Assembly (NCBI GenBank): GCA_022496805.1
Contig: CM040089.1
Span: 3,226,501 to 3,290,500 of the forward strand
Direction: 5' to 3'
Length of the DNA stretch: 64,000 bases
Source: Pohlia nutans
Lineage: Eukaryota > Streptophyta > Bryopsida > Bryales > Mniaceae
Shown: one piece after another, positions 10,937-23,584 of the stretch
Layout: each line of letters opens with the position of its first letter
Numbering within the stretch: position 1 is the first letter of the stretch
Position numbers and translations under genes: made by a program
Notes under the pieces: model-generated
Seen by the model: only the letters and a program-made list of their open reading frames with translations
What the model was told of the DNA's origin: nothing
Database searches by the model: none

Positions 10937-13900
10937 TTAGTAGCGGTTCTCGCTAATCAGACATTCCTTGTCGGGATTGTCCTTGTAATGCTGAGCCTCT
11001 GCCTTGCGCACACCCAAAATGGCGGTCACCAAGGCCGAACCAATGGTCTCTCGCATCACCTTATTGCTTTCCAAAGCCGCAATTGCCTCCTCTAATGCTG
11101 CTGGCAAACGCCCTACTGTTTCTGGATCCAAGTCTTTCAGGCCGGTGTCTGCCAAGTGCAACCACCACAAGTCACATCAAATGGCCAAAGGTGACCACTT
11201 CCATATCTTAAAAGCTGAAATGAATCATTCACAAAGCTTCAAGGTAGTAAAATGTACCAACACAAAGAAGAAATTCTACCCTACATCTTCGAGCGACAGA
11301 AATATGTTACTACAATCAACTACGATAGTAGCAGACTATACTGAGAACAGTATATCACTCATTCGGTAACCAACGTACATTATATGAGTTCAGAACTTGG
11401 CATGTGTGCACAATAGCAAATATTTTGCAATGTGATATTGGAGGGTGTGATAACGAGTTCAGAGTGTATCTATATTTATTTAGCGTGGACACTTTTTGTT
11501 TAAAATAATTAGGAAGTGTTGAAGAGCATAACAGGAGGTCGTTCGTACCTAGGGGCGCAGGGACATGGATGTGCTTTCGTAAGCCATCGATGCCTGATGC
11601 CAGTATGGCAGCTAAGCCCAAGTGAGGGTTAGAGCACCCGTCAAACTGTCTCAACTCCAGGCTGCTCACCACGTTGGGGCTTGAGCTTGCACACACTGAT
11701 CGAAGAGGAGCTTGCAAGTTGCCTTGTCCCCAAAAATGGTAGGCGGGTTGACTCTTGGAACCATAACTGCAAATGCACGAGAAAGTTGTATAGAATCTCA
11801 GTTCTTTCATTTTCCACTAGAAACAAGACCAGACACATAAGAAACTAAGAAGGGTTTTCTCAGTGAGTTTGTGCTGTTAGAACCTGTACCCCACCTCTTC
11901 TAGAAAATCAACCAATGCAAAGAGAGAAATAAACCCCGCCAAAAGGACAGGACAGGACAAATAAGTTTACCTGATTGGCAGTGGAGCTGTGAACGCAAGA
12001 AGAGCAGGCAAGTGATGGAAAATCCCTCCCAGAAAACATTGGCCGAATGGAGACAAGCCATACTCATCCTCAGCGATATCCTGGGATCCAAGTACATTCG
12101 CATCCTCTCGCCACAGGCTCAACCGGACTCGTGAACTGCCAATATCTGAGCTTGTTTTCCTACCAGAAACAGTACACCAAATTAGTTCAATGTACTGGAA
12201 ACTAATCTACACAAACTAACTATTAAAACGCTATTCCAGGGAACTCACTGGAGTAAATTTGTGCATGTATGTAAAGTCCAAGCGAAACTATGCTAGGATG
12301 TGAACCACTTACAGGTTAGGCACAAAACTGGCACGCAACGAGTGCTTGGCGGCAATTGCAGACACAGCCTCCTTCACAAGAAGATAGTTGTCAGCTGCAC
12401 TCAGAACGTGGGCTTCTGCAACGGTCACCACAAACTGGCCTCCCCCTTCACAGTGCATCTGCCAAAAACCTCAAAGATGGATCAGTACCTACTAATCCAC
12501 TTCCCTTTCCATATTATTGAAAATAAAATTACGCTTAAAATTCACAACTTGGCGTCAACTCTAAAGACTATATTCGACTTGACTAAGGACTCATACAGAG
12601 ATTAACGTCCCATAGTGCTTGGTCTGCGTAAGGCATCCAAAAGAAATGAGTTTGAAGGGCCTTAAAAGTGCAAAGCATTAATATTTTTAGTTACCTCTTC
12701 AATGTGGATGTTGAAGGATGTCAGTACATCGTAAATCTCAGACAAGATGGGCGAAGCTGCGTGCACACCAGCTGCCGATGAAAATGGGCTGGTATTCAGA
12801 AGCTCCCACTTCTGGGATCCAGGAGATTGCTTAAGAAGGTAGAATCCAACGTCAAACCCTGCCCTCATCACCTGTGACCCAGTATTTTTGAACTTGGTCT
12901 CAGTACTATTCTCTTCAATTCCAGAGCATCATCGAAACACATTCCCAAAACTCAAGTATTGGGTTGTGAGGTCCAAAAAACAACATTTTGAGGGAAAAAA
13001 AAACAAAACAACAAAAACTAACAAAAAAACATCCGCATTCTTACTAGATTAAAACCCATGCGCAGAGTTTGCGAGAGACGTTGAAGCGTGTTGCGAGGGC
13101 AGAACTTCCACGGAACTCCAGGCTTCTCGTGCATGTTTGCCAACACCACTGCACTCTCTGGGGACCTAAGCCAAACCAACCATTTTGAAAGTAAGTTAAC
13201 TCATGTCATTGAGACAGTACTCTAATCCAGACCTCCGATTCAAATCAATATAAAGGCTCTGAATCTGCCTCAACAGTAACTGGTTGAAAAGCAATCGATG
13301 TATACGTTCTCTCCAGGCAGCAGTAACAATGGAAAAGTACCTCGGAAATTAACCTCTAAAGAACCAAGAAGCCCAAATTGGGCCTCATATTTTTGAGTAG
13401 GTCATGTGGAGACATTCTTTGTCTTATTTTGATGTTCTTCATTGATTCTTGTAATATAAATTTTTGAATTATACTTTTCAAAATGTGATCAGTCAAATTG
13501 GTCATTTTAAAACCATAAATCAATTGGTCGTTTTGGGGTAAAAGCTTACCAGGGAAGGGTAACCTTGGTGCTGAGATCTGGCATGAGACGAATTTCACCA
13601 ACGGCTGAGAACCCCGTGTTGGGAGCAGGGCAATCTGTAAAGGAAGTCATGGCCATGACGCATTGTGCAATACCTATGCCATACTCAACCACTACCTCCT
13701 CAAACCTGCGGACAGGAACAACCTGCATTCCGATCCCACATATTCAAAATACCATCGATCACCTCAATTCACCACCCTGGTCAAAATATTCTCTGTTCCA
13801 AGCTAAACACTTTATTGATTGTGTTGTTGATGTATTTTGTGGGAACCTGAATGTACTTGTATGTGAATAAATATTGTCATTGTGACATGGAATTTCAGTG

Positions 13901-16900
13901 CGTGTAACACACTGTAATTGTTTAAATGTCTATTTGCATACACCTGTGAAATACTATTGAATTGTTACACCACTGTAGGCAAACGAGGATATGCTACGAG
14001 TGGGGAATCTTACCCGACAGCGAAGTTGCCCTGATGTATCAGCATACATCAACCGAACTTGTGTAACCTCGATGGGTTTCACATCCACGGGCTCCACTGC
14101 TTCAACAGCTACAACTTCACGAGGCCTCTCTACCACAGGTGCCACCGGGGTTAAGGGAACCACGGGCTCGGATTTAGGTACGAGCTCTTGGCCCTTGCCA
14201 AACCTGGGAGTGGGGTTGGCGTCGTGGAAGATGCCAGGAGTGGAGCCATTTGGATGAGCCGGCCTTGGCACGGACGCCGGTACTCTAAACTCAAAAGTAG
14301 GAGGTTTTTCAATAGTTAAGGAAGGAACAAGAGACTCCTGCAACCTCATTAGGCTTTCAGTTGAAAGCGCACGCGGGAGTGATGGTGCCTGATTTCCTTC
14401 CAGCTTGTAGAAATCAATTGCATTGCGGTTCAAGATCAACTCAGCAGCTGCCACTGCTTCTTCCAGGGTCAAGTCACTGTTGTCATATGACTCGCATAAC
14501 ACACGAGTTAGCATTTCGCGTGACCACTTTGCCCCTACAAAACCACACATCCAAAGCACGTCACAAATGCTTCAAGATGTCTACAACCAAATGCGTATCA
14601 TTTACAGAATGCAGAAGCATCAACTTTCTTTGAGGGAAAACAAGCTTGCATGTTTTTGTCCACGTACCCAAATAAAATGTCTCTGGAAAAGCATATCCGT
14701 CGCTACTGAACATGATCTGCAACACGAAGTGTAAGAAAGTTAACGACTCAAGAGTAGTAGACCATAACTAATAGAGATGATATGATACTAACCCTAAGCC
14801 TTGAATTTGAGGTCCACAGTACTCGCATAGATGGTGCATATACTCGGGAAAGATTCTTTTAAGACAAAAACCAAATTATTCCAACTACATTTCCGGTGAA
14901 TAACTGGCAAAGTCTAAAATACCAAAGGATAGGAAGGTGTAGTCTCTGAGGAAGCTCACCTTGTTCACAGGTGCCAGATCGAGAAGGTCACTGAGGGCAC
15001 ATCGCATTCCGCGAACACTCAACATGGGCACAACAAGGCCAAAATCAATGTGCACCTGTGGGTCCAGCATTTCCGGAGACGTAAGTGTTCCACCCTCAAC
15101 AGCAAACACTAACAACCTTTCCACACGTAGAAATAGTACACAAAGAAGCAGATTGAAGACAATAGGTATAATGAGATCTACTGTTCTGGCACATGAAGCT
15201 CTCAAACGAATACCTACAATCATCACTACAGCACTGATTCGTCTTATCGTGTAACTGATTATAAGATCATTTCTCCATTGGAACACTTTTGCGCCTCTAC
15301 AAGTAGTCTAATCATCGTCAACATTGGGAATTATGAATTACCAATGAAACCTCTCCAGAAAGGGATATAATACGCATTCAAATCACTAGTTAGAACATCA
15401 AATGAACCCACCTGTGGATAGACGCTGGCCAGATACGATGCCTCACGCATGAACGGGTAGGACCCATGAAGAAGCACAATGCGGCTTTTAGCAAATAGAG
15501 GGTCTTCTAAAATAGCACGAAGGTGAAGGGGGTTGGCCAGCTCCAGCTGCAAGTCCTTGTCACCAAAGCTGATACAATATACACAAAAGAGGTTTATGAG
15601 AAAAGCCTCACAATCCACATTTCAATGATTCAGAGCAAAATCCTGTGCAAGAGTTGCATGAAAAAAGGTACCCTGTATGAATTTGCATAGGGATGTTCCG
15701 TTCAGTGGCGACTTCCAGTGCACGGACAAACATGAAGTCAATAAAGGCTTTGTTTGACACTATGACAGGACGGCCTGCCTGATGATTCTCTACACAACAC
15801 CAAACAATGCAGTACTTAGTACCTAATCTCAATTCACTAACCATGTGTCAAAATATGGCAATACAATCAGAATCAGAACGGAAAAAGTCACATACGAAGA
15901 TTTTCATGAAGGCCAGTTTCAGCAGCTTGCGCAGAGACAAGAGGGTTGATACGAAGTCCACTGCGGTATGCGCAAATGCTCTTGAACGCAACTACCTTCT
16001 CCGAAAGTGTGAAGCAAATCCAAGTTAAGCAAATCCAAATTGCAAGGGAAAAGGATCTATTGACTTCACCAGAGACACATTCTTCAAAGGTACATAACAA
16101 GTGCCAACACTCTAGATAGTACGAACGTACTCTTCGTCCCGTTTTCAAACAACAAATGCAGAATGCTTTTTGAATATGAAAAGCTATGAAGGATATGACT
16201 CCAGAGTCGACACAAATCGGTGATCAAAGCTCTCCAGCGTCCATGTTGCAAATCCACCTTGGCTCTGTCACCACAAACAGAGCGCCAGTTGTAACAACTC
16301 ATGCATGGTCATAGAAACTTATTGATTGCATTAAGCTAAAAGGATACTAAAACCGATCCCGTCACCTCGTTACTCATCAATTCATACACTGGATTGGCCT
16401 TCAATTAGCAAATAGTGTAAGCATGAGTTCGCTAAACCTCCATGACGACTCATCTTTGAATGCATTTGGGATTGTGTCTACTGTCCCTTCAATTGTGGTC
16501 TACAACCTCCCACTTTGAATAATTGCATAAGAAATTCTTACGTAGTGATATTGGCTTCTGTATCTCTCTATTGAGTAATCTCCCAATGAAAGTACACTCG
16601 TACATATTGGTTAAAATGCTTCCAAAAATGATTCTAGCCACATGGTGCAGGCTGCTTACCACAGGCTGGTTCAGCACGGCCTCGGCAACAGTTTCGATCC
16701 GCAACACTCTGTGCACGCTAGGCACGTACTTGCGATGCCAACCCATCCCCAACATTCGATCCATCGTCAAGCCATCGTCCAGAAGCACACACTCAATGTT
16801 GGCACCCCCGAAGCACTTCTCACTCACCGCTTCCAAGCCAAGCGATTCCCGGTGCGCCTTGATAGATGCCTCGTTCGGCTCCACACCGTACATATCTCCC

Positions 16901-17319
16901 AGCTCTTGCAAACTCCGCTGTCAAGAGCCAAAACAGGAAAACAAAAAACAAAAAAAAGTAGTGTCAAATTCTGCAACTCCTAAACCCTACAAAGGCCTGC
17001 CTCTCATCAACATTTACAAACCTCGTTGTTATGACATTCTAGAATGTTCTGCACACTTGCCACTCGATCTTTGACTGTAGCACACAATCAAACTATGTCA
17101 TAGAGCAAAAGTTGGGACAAGATTATTGACACAAACCTGATAGGCGAGGCTGAAGGGCACACCGGAGAGAGCCTCATGGCCACGCTCGTCCGAGAGGCAT
17201 TGCAGGAAGGGTAAGTTGGAATCCAGGGCCACAATGTTGTGTGCGTGAGCATCCACGAGGGGCACCTTCAAGCATGCCTGATAGATTGTCTCATGCGCTT
17301 GGTCCAGTGAGGTAGCCAT
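10937..17319 (-). CDS. FluG/NodGS-like amidohydrolase-glutamine synthetase fusion, 16 exons, 929 aa
   Basis: Exons: 17319-17137, 16917-16660, 16264-16197, 16008-15896, 15789-15672, 15568-15412, 15055-14960, 14716-14668, 14534-14014, 13722-13550, 13165-13045, 12871-12695, 12458-12313, 12150-11971, 11766-11549, 11148-10937 (stop TAA). All phases join, giving 929 codons. Residues 1-375 are an amidohydrolase-2 (nodulin-6-like) domain with the metal motif DAHAH (H25, H27), IHTG, LLHGSYPF and FSSDGYAFPE (D337) in place. About 400-500 is a long Pro/Val-rich linker, which explains a length above the roughly 840-850 aa I recall for plant NodGS. About 505-929 is glutamine synthetase-like but lacks key residues: GFDVGF for the E-x-E-F motif, GGGQFVV for GQxEI, GSSRVRLS for GSGxHxHxS, and NLQAPLR for NRxAPLR. 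GS activity is therefore unlikely. The family is cytosolic and reported to act in development and defence. Intron 3 is AT-AC; intron 10 holds a MITE. Confidence 0.93.
13349..13542. mobile_element. Degenerate TTAA MITE in intron 10 of the FluG-like gene
   Basis: The element at 13353-13538 begins CCTCTAAAGAACCAAG after TTAA and ends TTTTGGGG before TAAA. Its right half (CATTTTAAAACCATAAATCAATTGGTC) aligns with the right ends of the copies at about 38.6 and 57.7 kb. It ends 10 bp from the splice donor at 13549. Confidence 0.65.
16009..16196 (-). other. AT-AC (U12-type) intron of the FluG-like gene
   Basis: Exon 3 has no usable GT donor before its stop codon. The only solution that keeps the frame is GAGTC|ATATCCTTC at 16197/16196 to CTTCAC|ACTTTCGG at 16009/16008, giving ..TLES-LSEKVVAFKS.. 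with the family's expected sequence. ATATCCTT is the U12 5' splice-site consensus. TGCTTAAC at 16031-16024 matches the U12 branch consensus in 7 of 8 positions, with its A about 16 nt from the acceptor. Confidence 0.85.
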
Positions 17320-18330
17320 TTTAGGTGCCCTAAACCCGAGTGGTCGTGAATATATATATGTATCAACTACCCAACGCCACAGGCTCAATCAAAAATCCCG
17401 CAAACAGCAATAATACATTCCTAGATATAGGTCTGGATCAAAATTCCAGAGGTACGGCCCTGCGATCCAGCCCAAACACAAATCAGTACAACAATGACAG
17501 ATCGACAAGCGTCTCCGCAGCAACTAGCAACATGTCAATGAAAATCACTCGTTTCTAACACCCCAAAATTGAGCTCGGTGAAGACTAAAAGTGTCACTCT
17601 TGCAGTTTCAGATCGGATCCCTAAACAAGCGCTCAAACTTACAAGAGACCCCCTCTTACTTCTCGATCGTTGTCAACACATTACAAGAGCTTCAGATCCG
17701 AAAAGCATATACTCAGAAATGTTCTGACTTAGTGTATCACCCACTAGGTCAGTGTGAAGGCGCAATCTTTAGCATGCATCATCCGAGTAACAAGCTATTG
17801 AGAGCGGATTGCAACCTAAAAGCGCAGAAAGCAATCAAACGACGAGGAGTGAAAAGTGGAAAGACAATATTAGCATTCCCGACCTTGGCAAGGTTATGAA
17901 AAGATAAGCTCCGAAGTGATGATGTGATGCAGGAAGCTCAAAAAGCTTGGATTCCTGCTGCTGCTGCTGCTGGTGGCACAAGCAGGCGACAAGCAAATTT
18001 TGCTTGCAGCCAGGCTGGGTCCGTCATCAACGTAAGGTAGTGTACTGTCGTTCGATCGGGTCAGACAAGCATCCGGCTTTCTTTTTGCTTCTGCGTGGCT
18101 TTTCTTTCCACGAGGCAGGCCAGCTTGTTCAGGTTCATTCCGACTCCCTGAGGCGTTTCTCTCACCTCCGGCTTGTCAGTGAGTGGGGCCAATTGATTCC
18201 TGCACTGTGCCTGCCCCCCAATCAACACCACGCATCATCAACTCCATTATGTCACAGGCTCCGGCCCCAAAAACGACTCCTGTGCATCTTGTCCAATCAT
18301 ACTTGTCCTTCTTAAGTATATTTTAAGAAT
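17320..18330. other. Upstream region of the FluG-like gene
   Basis: This should hold the leader and promoter of the gene starting at 17319. An ORF at 17947-18315 begins on a CTG trinucleotide run and has no recognisable domain, so it is not called. No other gene is seen. Confidence 0.5.
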
Positions 18331-20801
18331 ATACTAGACCGTGACACACTTGTCCCTCTCTATTATGACATGTTTGGGAAGCCCTAACTTCAAGTTGGTA
18401 ACCATAGATTAGTCACAAAACTAAGTTGTCACATGTGCATTGCTTGAAACAATAATGTCATCATATTATATAAGGTACACTCTATGGAAATATGATAATA
18501 AGAAGGGTACGGTGAATTATACTTCATTCCACACAAACTATATGTTTCAATTCAACAAGATGCCCCAAACACTCATCTAAAATCATACATACTAATTACA
18601 AATTGACTTTGTTTCGGAAATCCATTCCTCAATATCAATTAACAATAGTAGTAATAATTTACTATAACAAAATATACTCCAAAATAGTTTCCTACGACAA
18701 AACATATCCTGAAACAAATTACATGTACTTCAAAACAAATTATAATTTAAAATTGTGACATGTTCATGTTCTAAATACTACCCCCAATAGAAGTATAAGG
18801 TCACCTACATCGTTTATATTGCGTCATTAGAAAAACCATATTTACAAGAGTGAGGCACCCAAAAGAGCAAATGACTTAAAAGGTGTTTACATTCTCTAGT
18901 TTGACACTAAAAGTGTCTACATTCACCTAGTTTACATTCTCTTAATCAGTATTTACAAACATTAGAACTTCTAACCAAAAAAATTGATCTTTTGTAACTT
19001 TTTGCATACATTATTCAAATGACACATTCTTTGGTGCGTTGAAATCCTCTTTCAATTGCCAACAATAAAACATAAAATTAACAAGTCAAATAGTAATGAT
19101 ACTACTCAGGAGCAAATAAGTGGGTGTTCCCACCTTACGTACCCTTGCCAATGTCATGCTCCGTGGCTGCCGGTCATGGTTCTGGTGCCGAAGAAGAATT
19201 CTCAATCTTTTTCTTTGGCAACCGTTCCCAGCGGCGTGATCAGTCACACTTTAAATGCATTTTCAGGCTGATAAGCTTCACTGACACTCAGAAAAAAGAA
19301 ACAGCTTTTCCTTTATTTGGATCACTCTGCGTTCTGAGTCAGTCACTTATTTGTAAATCACGAGTCAGCAGTGAAGCCTCATCTGAAATGATCAGCTAAT
19401 TACGTAACTACACCTACACCTCTTTAATGTCACGCCTCAAATGTATGTGATATTATAGAGTTATGTTGTGACGTCATTGAGTTGCGTATAAATGTGCCAT
19501 TAGAGAAACTCTTCTAAGTTTTATGTGTAAAAAAATTTAATTTGGTAATGGATTTTTTTAATTATATAATTTTCAAAACTTAAAATTCAAATATTCTTTG
19601 AATTTTGATTTAAAATAACATATAATAATAGAATAGTGCAATGGAGCACCCTATTGAAAACTGGATCAAAAGAGAATCTTTACTTAGATTCATTTTTCTA
19701 AGTACTGAAGGAATGTCATCTGTATTCCATGAATTATAGGACTATTACATCATTGCCACATAAACTTAGTCTCTTATTGTAACTAGAATGTGGTCCCATT
19801 GCAAAAGGGTGTTGGCTCCCATTGCTCTATTAGGCTATAAAAGGACTGAAATTTTTTAATTGATTTTTACAAAATGAATTTGAATGTGACCCTCTTCATT
19901 GGTGATATTTTGAAAATTTTCAGTTCCTTAAATCTATGAATTCGATTTTGAAGAATAACCTATGAACTAAAATATTTGAAAGTTTTGGTGATGTATAGCT
20001 ACAAAATATTTGCTATAGGAAATTCACATCGAGTTGTTTTGAAAATCAAACCGTCATAGCAAACTAGAGCTACTAGAGAAAACATCCTTTTCAAATGGGA
20101 CCACAACCCAGTCATGATTAGAAACTAAGTTTCTATGGCAATTACAAAGAAACCTCGCAATTTATGGGATACAAGTGGCATTCATACATCACTTATAAGA
20201 GTGAATATTCTCTTTGAGATTCACTTTGAAAGAATGCACCATTCTTGTGCTCTATTATGCTATGGTCCAAACATTCATGAGGCCAACAATTGCAACTAAA
20301 ATTTATTACCATTCCAAGGCCTGAGGCCTATGTAGCCATTACAAAACCCATTTCATGAACACTGGTGCGGAGAGAGTGAGTGACTGTGAGAGGATGGTTC
20401 ACATACAGTATTGATTGAGGATAATTTCTTTATCTTTCTTAATATTTCTTTATATTTCTTAATATTTCTTTATCTTTTTTTTACCTTTTCTTCATCTTTC
20501 TTTATCTTTCTGGCTGACTGGACGCGGCAGTCAATCCAGGGAGGAGACGCTAGCCCACGTGGCAGGCAATGACGGGTCATGGCTGTCGGCTCCACGTGGC
20601 CGTACACGTTGCATCTCCAACACTGCATTTTATGAAGTACTGTACGTACACTTATTATATTTATGGACATTAGTTTGTCCCTTTCTTGCTGAATTACTCT
20701 ACTTCTCACATTAATTTGCATTTTCATTTCCATGAATATGATAATTTCAAGGTTACCAGAATATACAGAATTGGGTTGGTCCGTGCGGCAGTCCAACATA
20801 G
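18331..20801. other. AT-rich intergenic DNA, no gene
   Basis: Only short ORFs without domains. About 20427-20510 is a pyrimidine-rich simple-sequence tract made of TTTCTTTATCTTTCTTAATA-like units. No RNA gene or clear transposon end was found. Confidence 0.5.
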
Positions 20802-20907
20802 TACTCCCTCTGTCCCATAATGACTTGCACGTAGGTTCTCTGAAATCTACCTCTTGAGGTAGATTTCAAAGAACCTACGTGTAAGTCATTATGGGACAAA
20901 GGGAGTA
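20802..20907. mobile_element. Stowaway-like MITE
   Basis: The element at 20804-20905 (102 bp) is nearly a perfect palindrome with ends CTCCCTCTGTCCCATAATGA and complement, flanked by TA on both sides. These ends match Stowaway MITEs, which are mobilised by mariner-type transposases. A related fragment end (AGAGGGAGTA) lies near 22070. Confidence 0.85.
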
Positions 20908-21573
20908 TTAGAGTTAACGGAAAAGAGTGTCAAAGTGGAAACTTACCTCATTCTCACCTTAAACTCATTTTGAGTTCAAAACGAGTTTAACTAAAAAACT
21001 ACAAAACTAGTCTATGGTGAGTTGGAGAATAATCTAAAGCAAGGTTGTGCATCACCGTGGAGCATGGAACTCGTGAGCTCTCCAATGCTAAAGGAGAGTT
21101 CCTACAAGTTCCCCCAAACTCAAGGGCCAATTCATGAAGGGGCACCAAGGAAATATTCATGGACAATGGTTGTCAGAAATTAATTATATTGGCATGCAAA
21201 CACCATAGAAGTTCATAACTTTCAACAGCCTTCATGCACACTACCTTTCCTTCATACACTGTGTTCTTCACCTTGAACCTCCACCTATCCACTTAGCTAC
21301 TAATGAAGTACTGTTGAGTGTGGAATATTCTACACCATCTACTATGGAGCCAAGGCATGGACAATGCATGCTACTGAATGTTATGTTTGAAAACTCCTCT
21401 TTTGTTTTCGGATAACTCTATTCTCTTGGAATTGTCATGGGGAGTTCGACATGACAATTTCCACATAAGAACCATCCTTGCATGCGTACATGTTCTCTAT
21501 TATATACTCCCATGTACCATAATAAGCTTCATGTTGAAGGGAAATTCCTAAATTAAATCCGCCATTGCAGTCC
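20908..21573. other. Intergenic, nothing recognised
   Basis: Short ORFs only; no domains, RNA genes or element ends seen. Confidence 0.5.
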
Positions 21574-21720
21574 GATGGTGTGGACCCTCAACACAATGGT
21601 GTGGACCCTCAACACAATGGTGTGGACCCTCAACACAATGGTGTGGACCCTCAACACAATGGTGTGGACCCTCAACACAATGGTGTGGACCCTCAACACA
21701 ATGGTGTGGACCTTCAGCTG
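21574..21720. repeat. 21-bp minisatellite, seven units
   Basis: Unit ATGGTGTGGACCCTCAACACA, seven head-to-tail copies, the first six almost identical and the last diverged. Because 21 is divisible by three, the minus strand reads as a repeated seven-residue peptide (VEGPHHC), which gives an apparent ORF (21548-21823) without support as a gene. Confidence 0.9.
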
Positions 21721-21728
21721 ATAGGAGT

Positions 21729-21995
21729 ACCGTAACACCATAGCAGGTTTGCCACCTGGCGAACGGTTTTTTTTTTTTTTTTTGAAAAAATAAGGTTCGC
21801 CTCTCAAAAACTGAATTTCTCAATTTTTGTTTTTTAGCAAAAAATCAGTAAAAATGACCTTAAATAGCTTAGAAATAACAAAATATTGCAAAAACTAGTT
21901 TATTCTATTTTCGTTTTTCTGTCTTCAGAATTTTCTAATTTTTACGTTTTTATTTTTAGAATTATTTTTGGAAGAACCTGCTATGGTACTACGGT
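21729..21995. repeat. Foldback element
   Basis: The arm at 21729-21749 (ACCGTAACACCATAGCAGGTT) is inverted at 21975-21995 (AACCTGCTATGGTACTACGGT). The interior has a long T run and AT-rich sequence. It may be a MITE of unknown type. Confidence 0.6.
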
Positions 21996-22589
21996 AGTTA
22001 GTTTGAACAACAAGAAGCTTATTATACAACCAACTAAAAAGAAGTTAAGGAAGCTTATTATGTGATAGAGGGAGTAATAGACTAGGTTGATCCCTGCTAG
22101 AGTTTGACACAACAATTCTAGTGGCAGAAATGTCTTTGCACGCATGTACTGTGAACAATTTGTATTTATATAACGAACATTTTGCATTCAGCTGAAGAAT
22201 CTTTCATACTTTTTGTTATTTTTATTGTCCCCAGTTGAAGTTCCTGCACAAAGTTCACAACGAGTCCTGTTCCAATGGGTTTGATGGAATAGTTCAGAAA
22301 TGTCAACTTTGAGTACCGTATATGCTAAAGGAACTCACAGAAAATGCCCTTGGTTTTGATATTAATACGGTATGCTGAGGGAGAATTGTATATCCGATCA
22401 GTACTTGATTGACTGGCAGGTTACAATATTTGTAAACAACCGACACTCCCATGGAACAATCAATCTCAATTCATGAGCCAAAGGACAATCATGCAGGCGT
22501 TGAAGTGGTTTTGTCATACACGTTCATGTCCAAGAGTCTATTCCTCATTTCCTGATATGCTTGAATTTATTCTTCATGCTTGCCCCATT
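21996..22589. other. Intergenic, nothing recognised
   Basis: Contains the Stowaway-like end near 22070 and otherwise no supported feature. Confidence 0.45.
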
Positions 22590-23584
22590 TTAACCCTTAA
22601 GCATTAACACTACAATTACCCGGTCAAACCTCATCAATTTCCCGTATTTTTTGTATTTTTCTCATATGATTTATTGTTAAATCGATTTACACTGTTTTTT
22701 TTTTTTCATAATTATTTAAATTAAAATGAATTTTATGAGATTTTTAAGTTTTTTCTCTTGTAATAGTCATAGTAATTACAAAATGCCTAAAATGGTATGA
22801 ACTTTTTAGAAAAAACGTAAATAATAGTGATGAACAACACAATGTAGGTGGCGTAAAAAGAAATTCGATTGATTTTTTTTTCTATAGTGTATATTGGAAT
22901 ACTAGGGTTATGAGCTTTAACCCCTAAAAGCCCGAATGTAGGGTATCATCTAGAGCTACAAATTATATGTACAGTCAAACTTCCAAAAATAGCTTTAGAT
23001 ATCTTTTTAATGAATTTAAAAGCATTAACCTTTGAAAATTTGTATAACTATAATTTTCACTTTTAGAGTTTAAAATTTAGCATGATTGGTTAAAGTTGGT
23101 TTACCTATGGTAAACTTCAAAAAAGTAAAAGAAATGATAGAGGGAACATCATTACTTTCCCAAGATAGCAAATTTTATGACACTAAGCCAATGTTGAGGT
23201 GATTCACTTTGAAAATTTATCCCGGGTGGAGTTCAACTTGGATTGACATAATTCAACTTGCGTTGGAAAGTAGACTTGATGTGGTATTTTTAAATATTTT
23301 ATTGTCTTTTCAAAAACATATATTTTTTGTTTCAAGCAGCCCGTTAGATTTGGGCAGCGACCAAAAAATGCTCGTTTGAGCGTTTAGAGGTTAAAGTGTT
23401 GTGAGAAACGCAATTTTAACAATTTTGAAGAACAACAAATTAGACTAGAAAGTAGAAGATAGCTCTTATATTGTCTTAGTTGGGACCATTTTCATTTGAA
23501 AGTAGGAACTAGGTGAAAATCATCGTTTGACTATAAAATGATCAAACAAGGCCCCATAGGGCTCCTTGCACACTTAGGAGTTAA
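22590..23584. mobile_element. Outer TTAA MITE interrupted by a second TTAA MITE
   Basis: The left end is TTAA CCCTTAAGCATT at 22590 and the right end is CACACTTAGGAG TTAA with TTAA at 23581-23584. With the inner element (22921-23390 plus one TTAA) removed, the outer element would be about 513 bp, close to other members. There is no coding capacity. The pairing of these two ends is inferred from their spacing and partial complementarity. Confidence 0.55.
22917..23394. mobile_element. Inner TTAA MITE
   Basis: The element at 22921-23390 (470 bp) starts CCCCTAAAAGCCCGAATG and ends GAGCGTTTAGAGG, with TTAA at 22917-22920 and 23391-23394. Confidence 0.7.

Noticed and set aside
17947..18315. ORF starting with a poly-Cys/CTG run upstream of the FluG-like gene
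   Set aside because: The N-terminus is a CTG microsatellite, the rest has no domain, and it lies in the expected promoter region.
21574..21720. CRISPR-like array
   Set aside because: Units are directly adjacent without spacers and the sequence is eukaryotic.
21548..21823. ORF with seven VEGPHHC repeats as a repeat protein gene
   Set aside because: The ORF is a by-product of a 21-bp minisatellite, with no start context, domain or exon structure.
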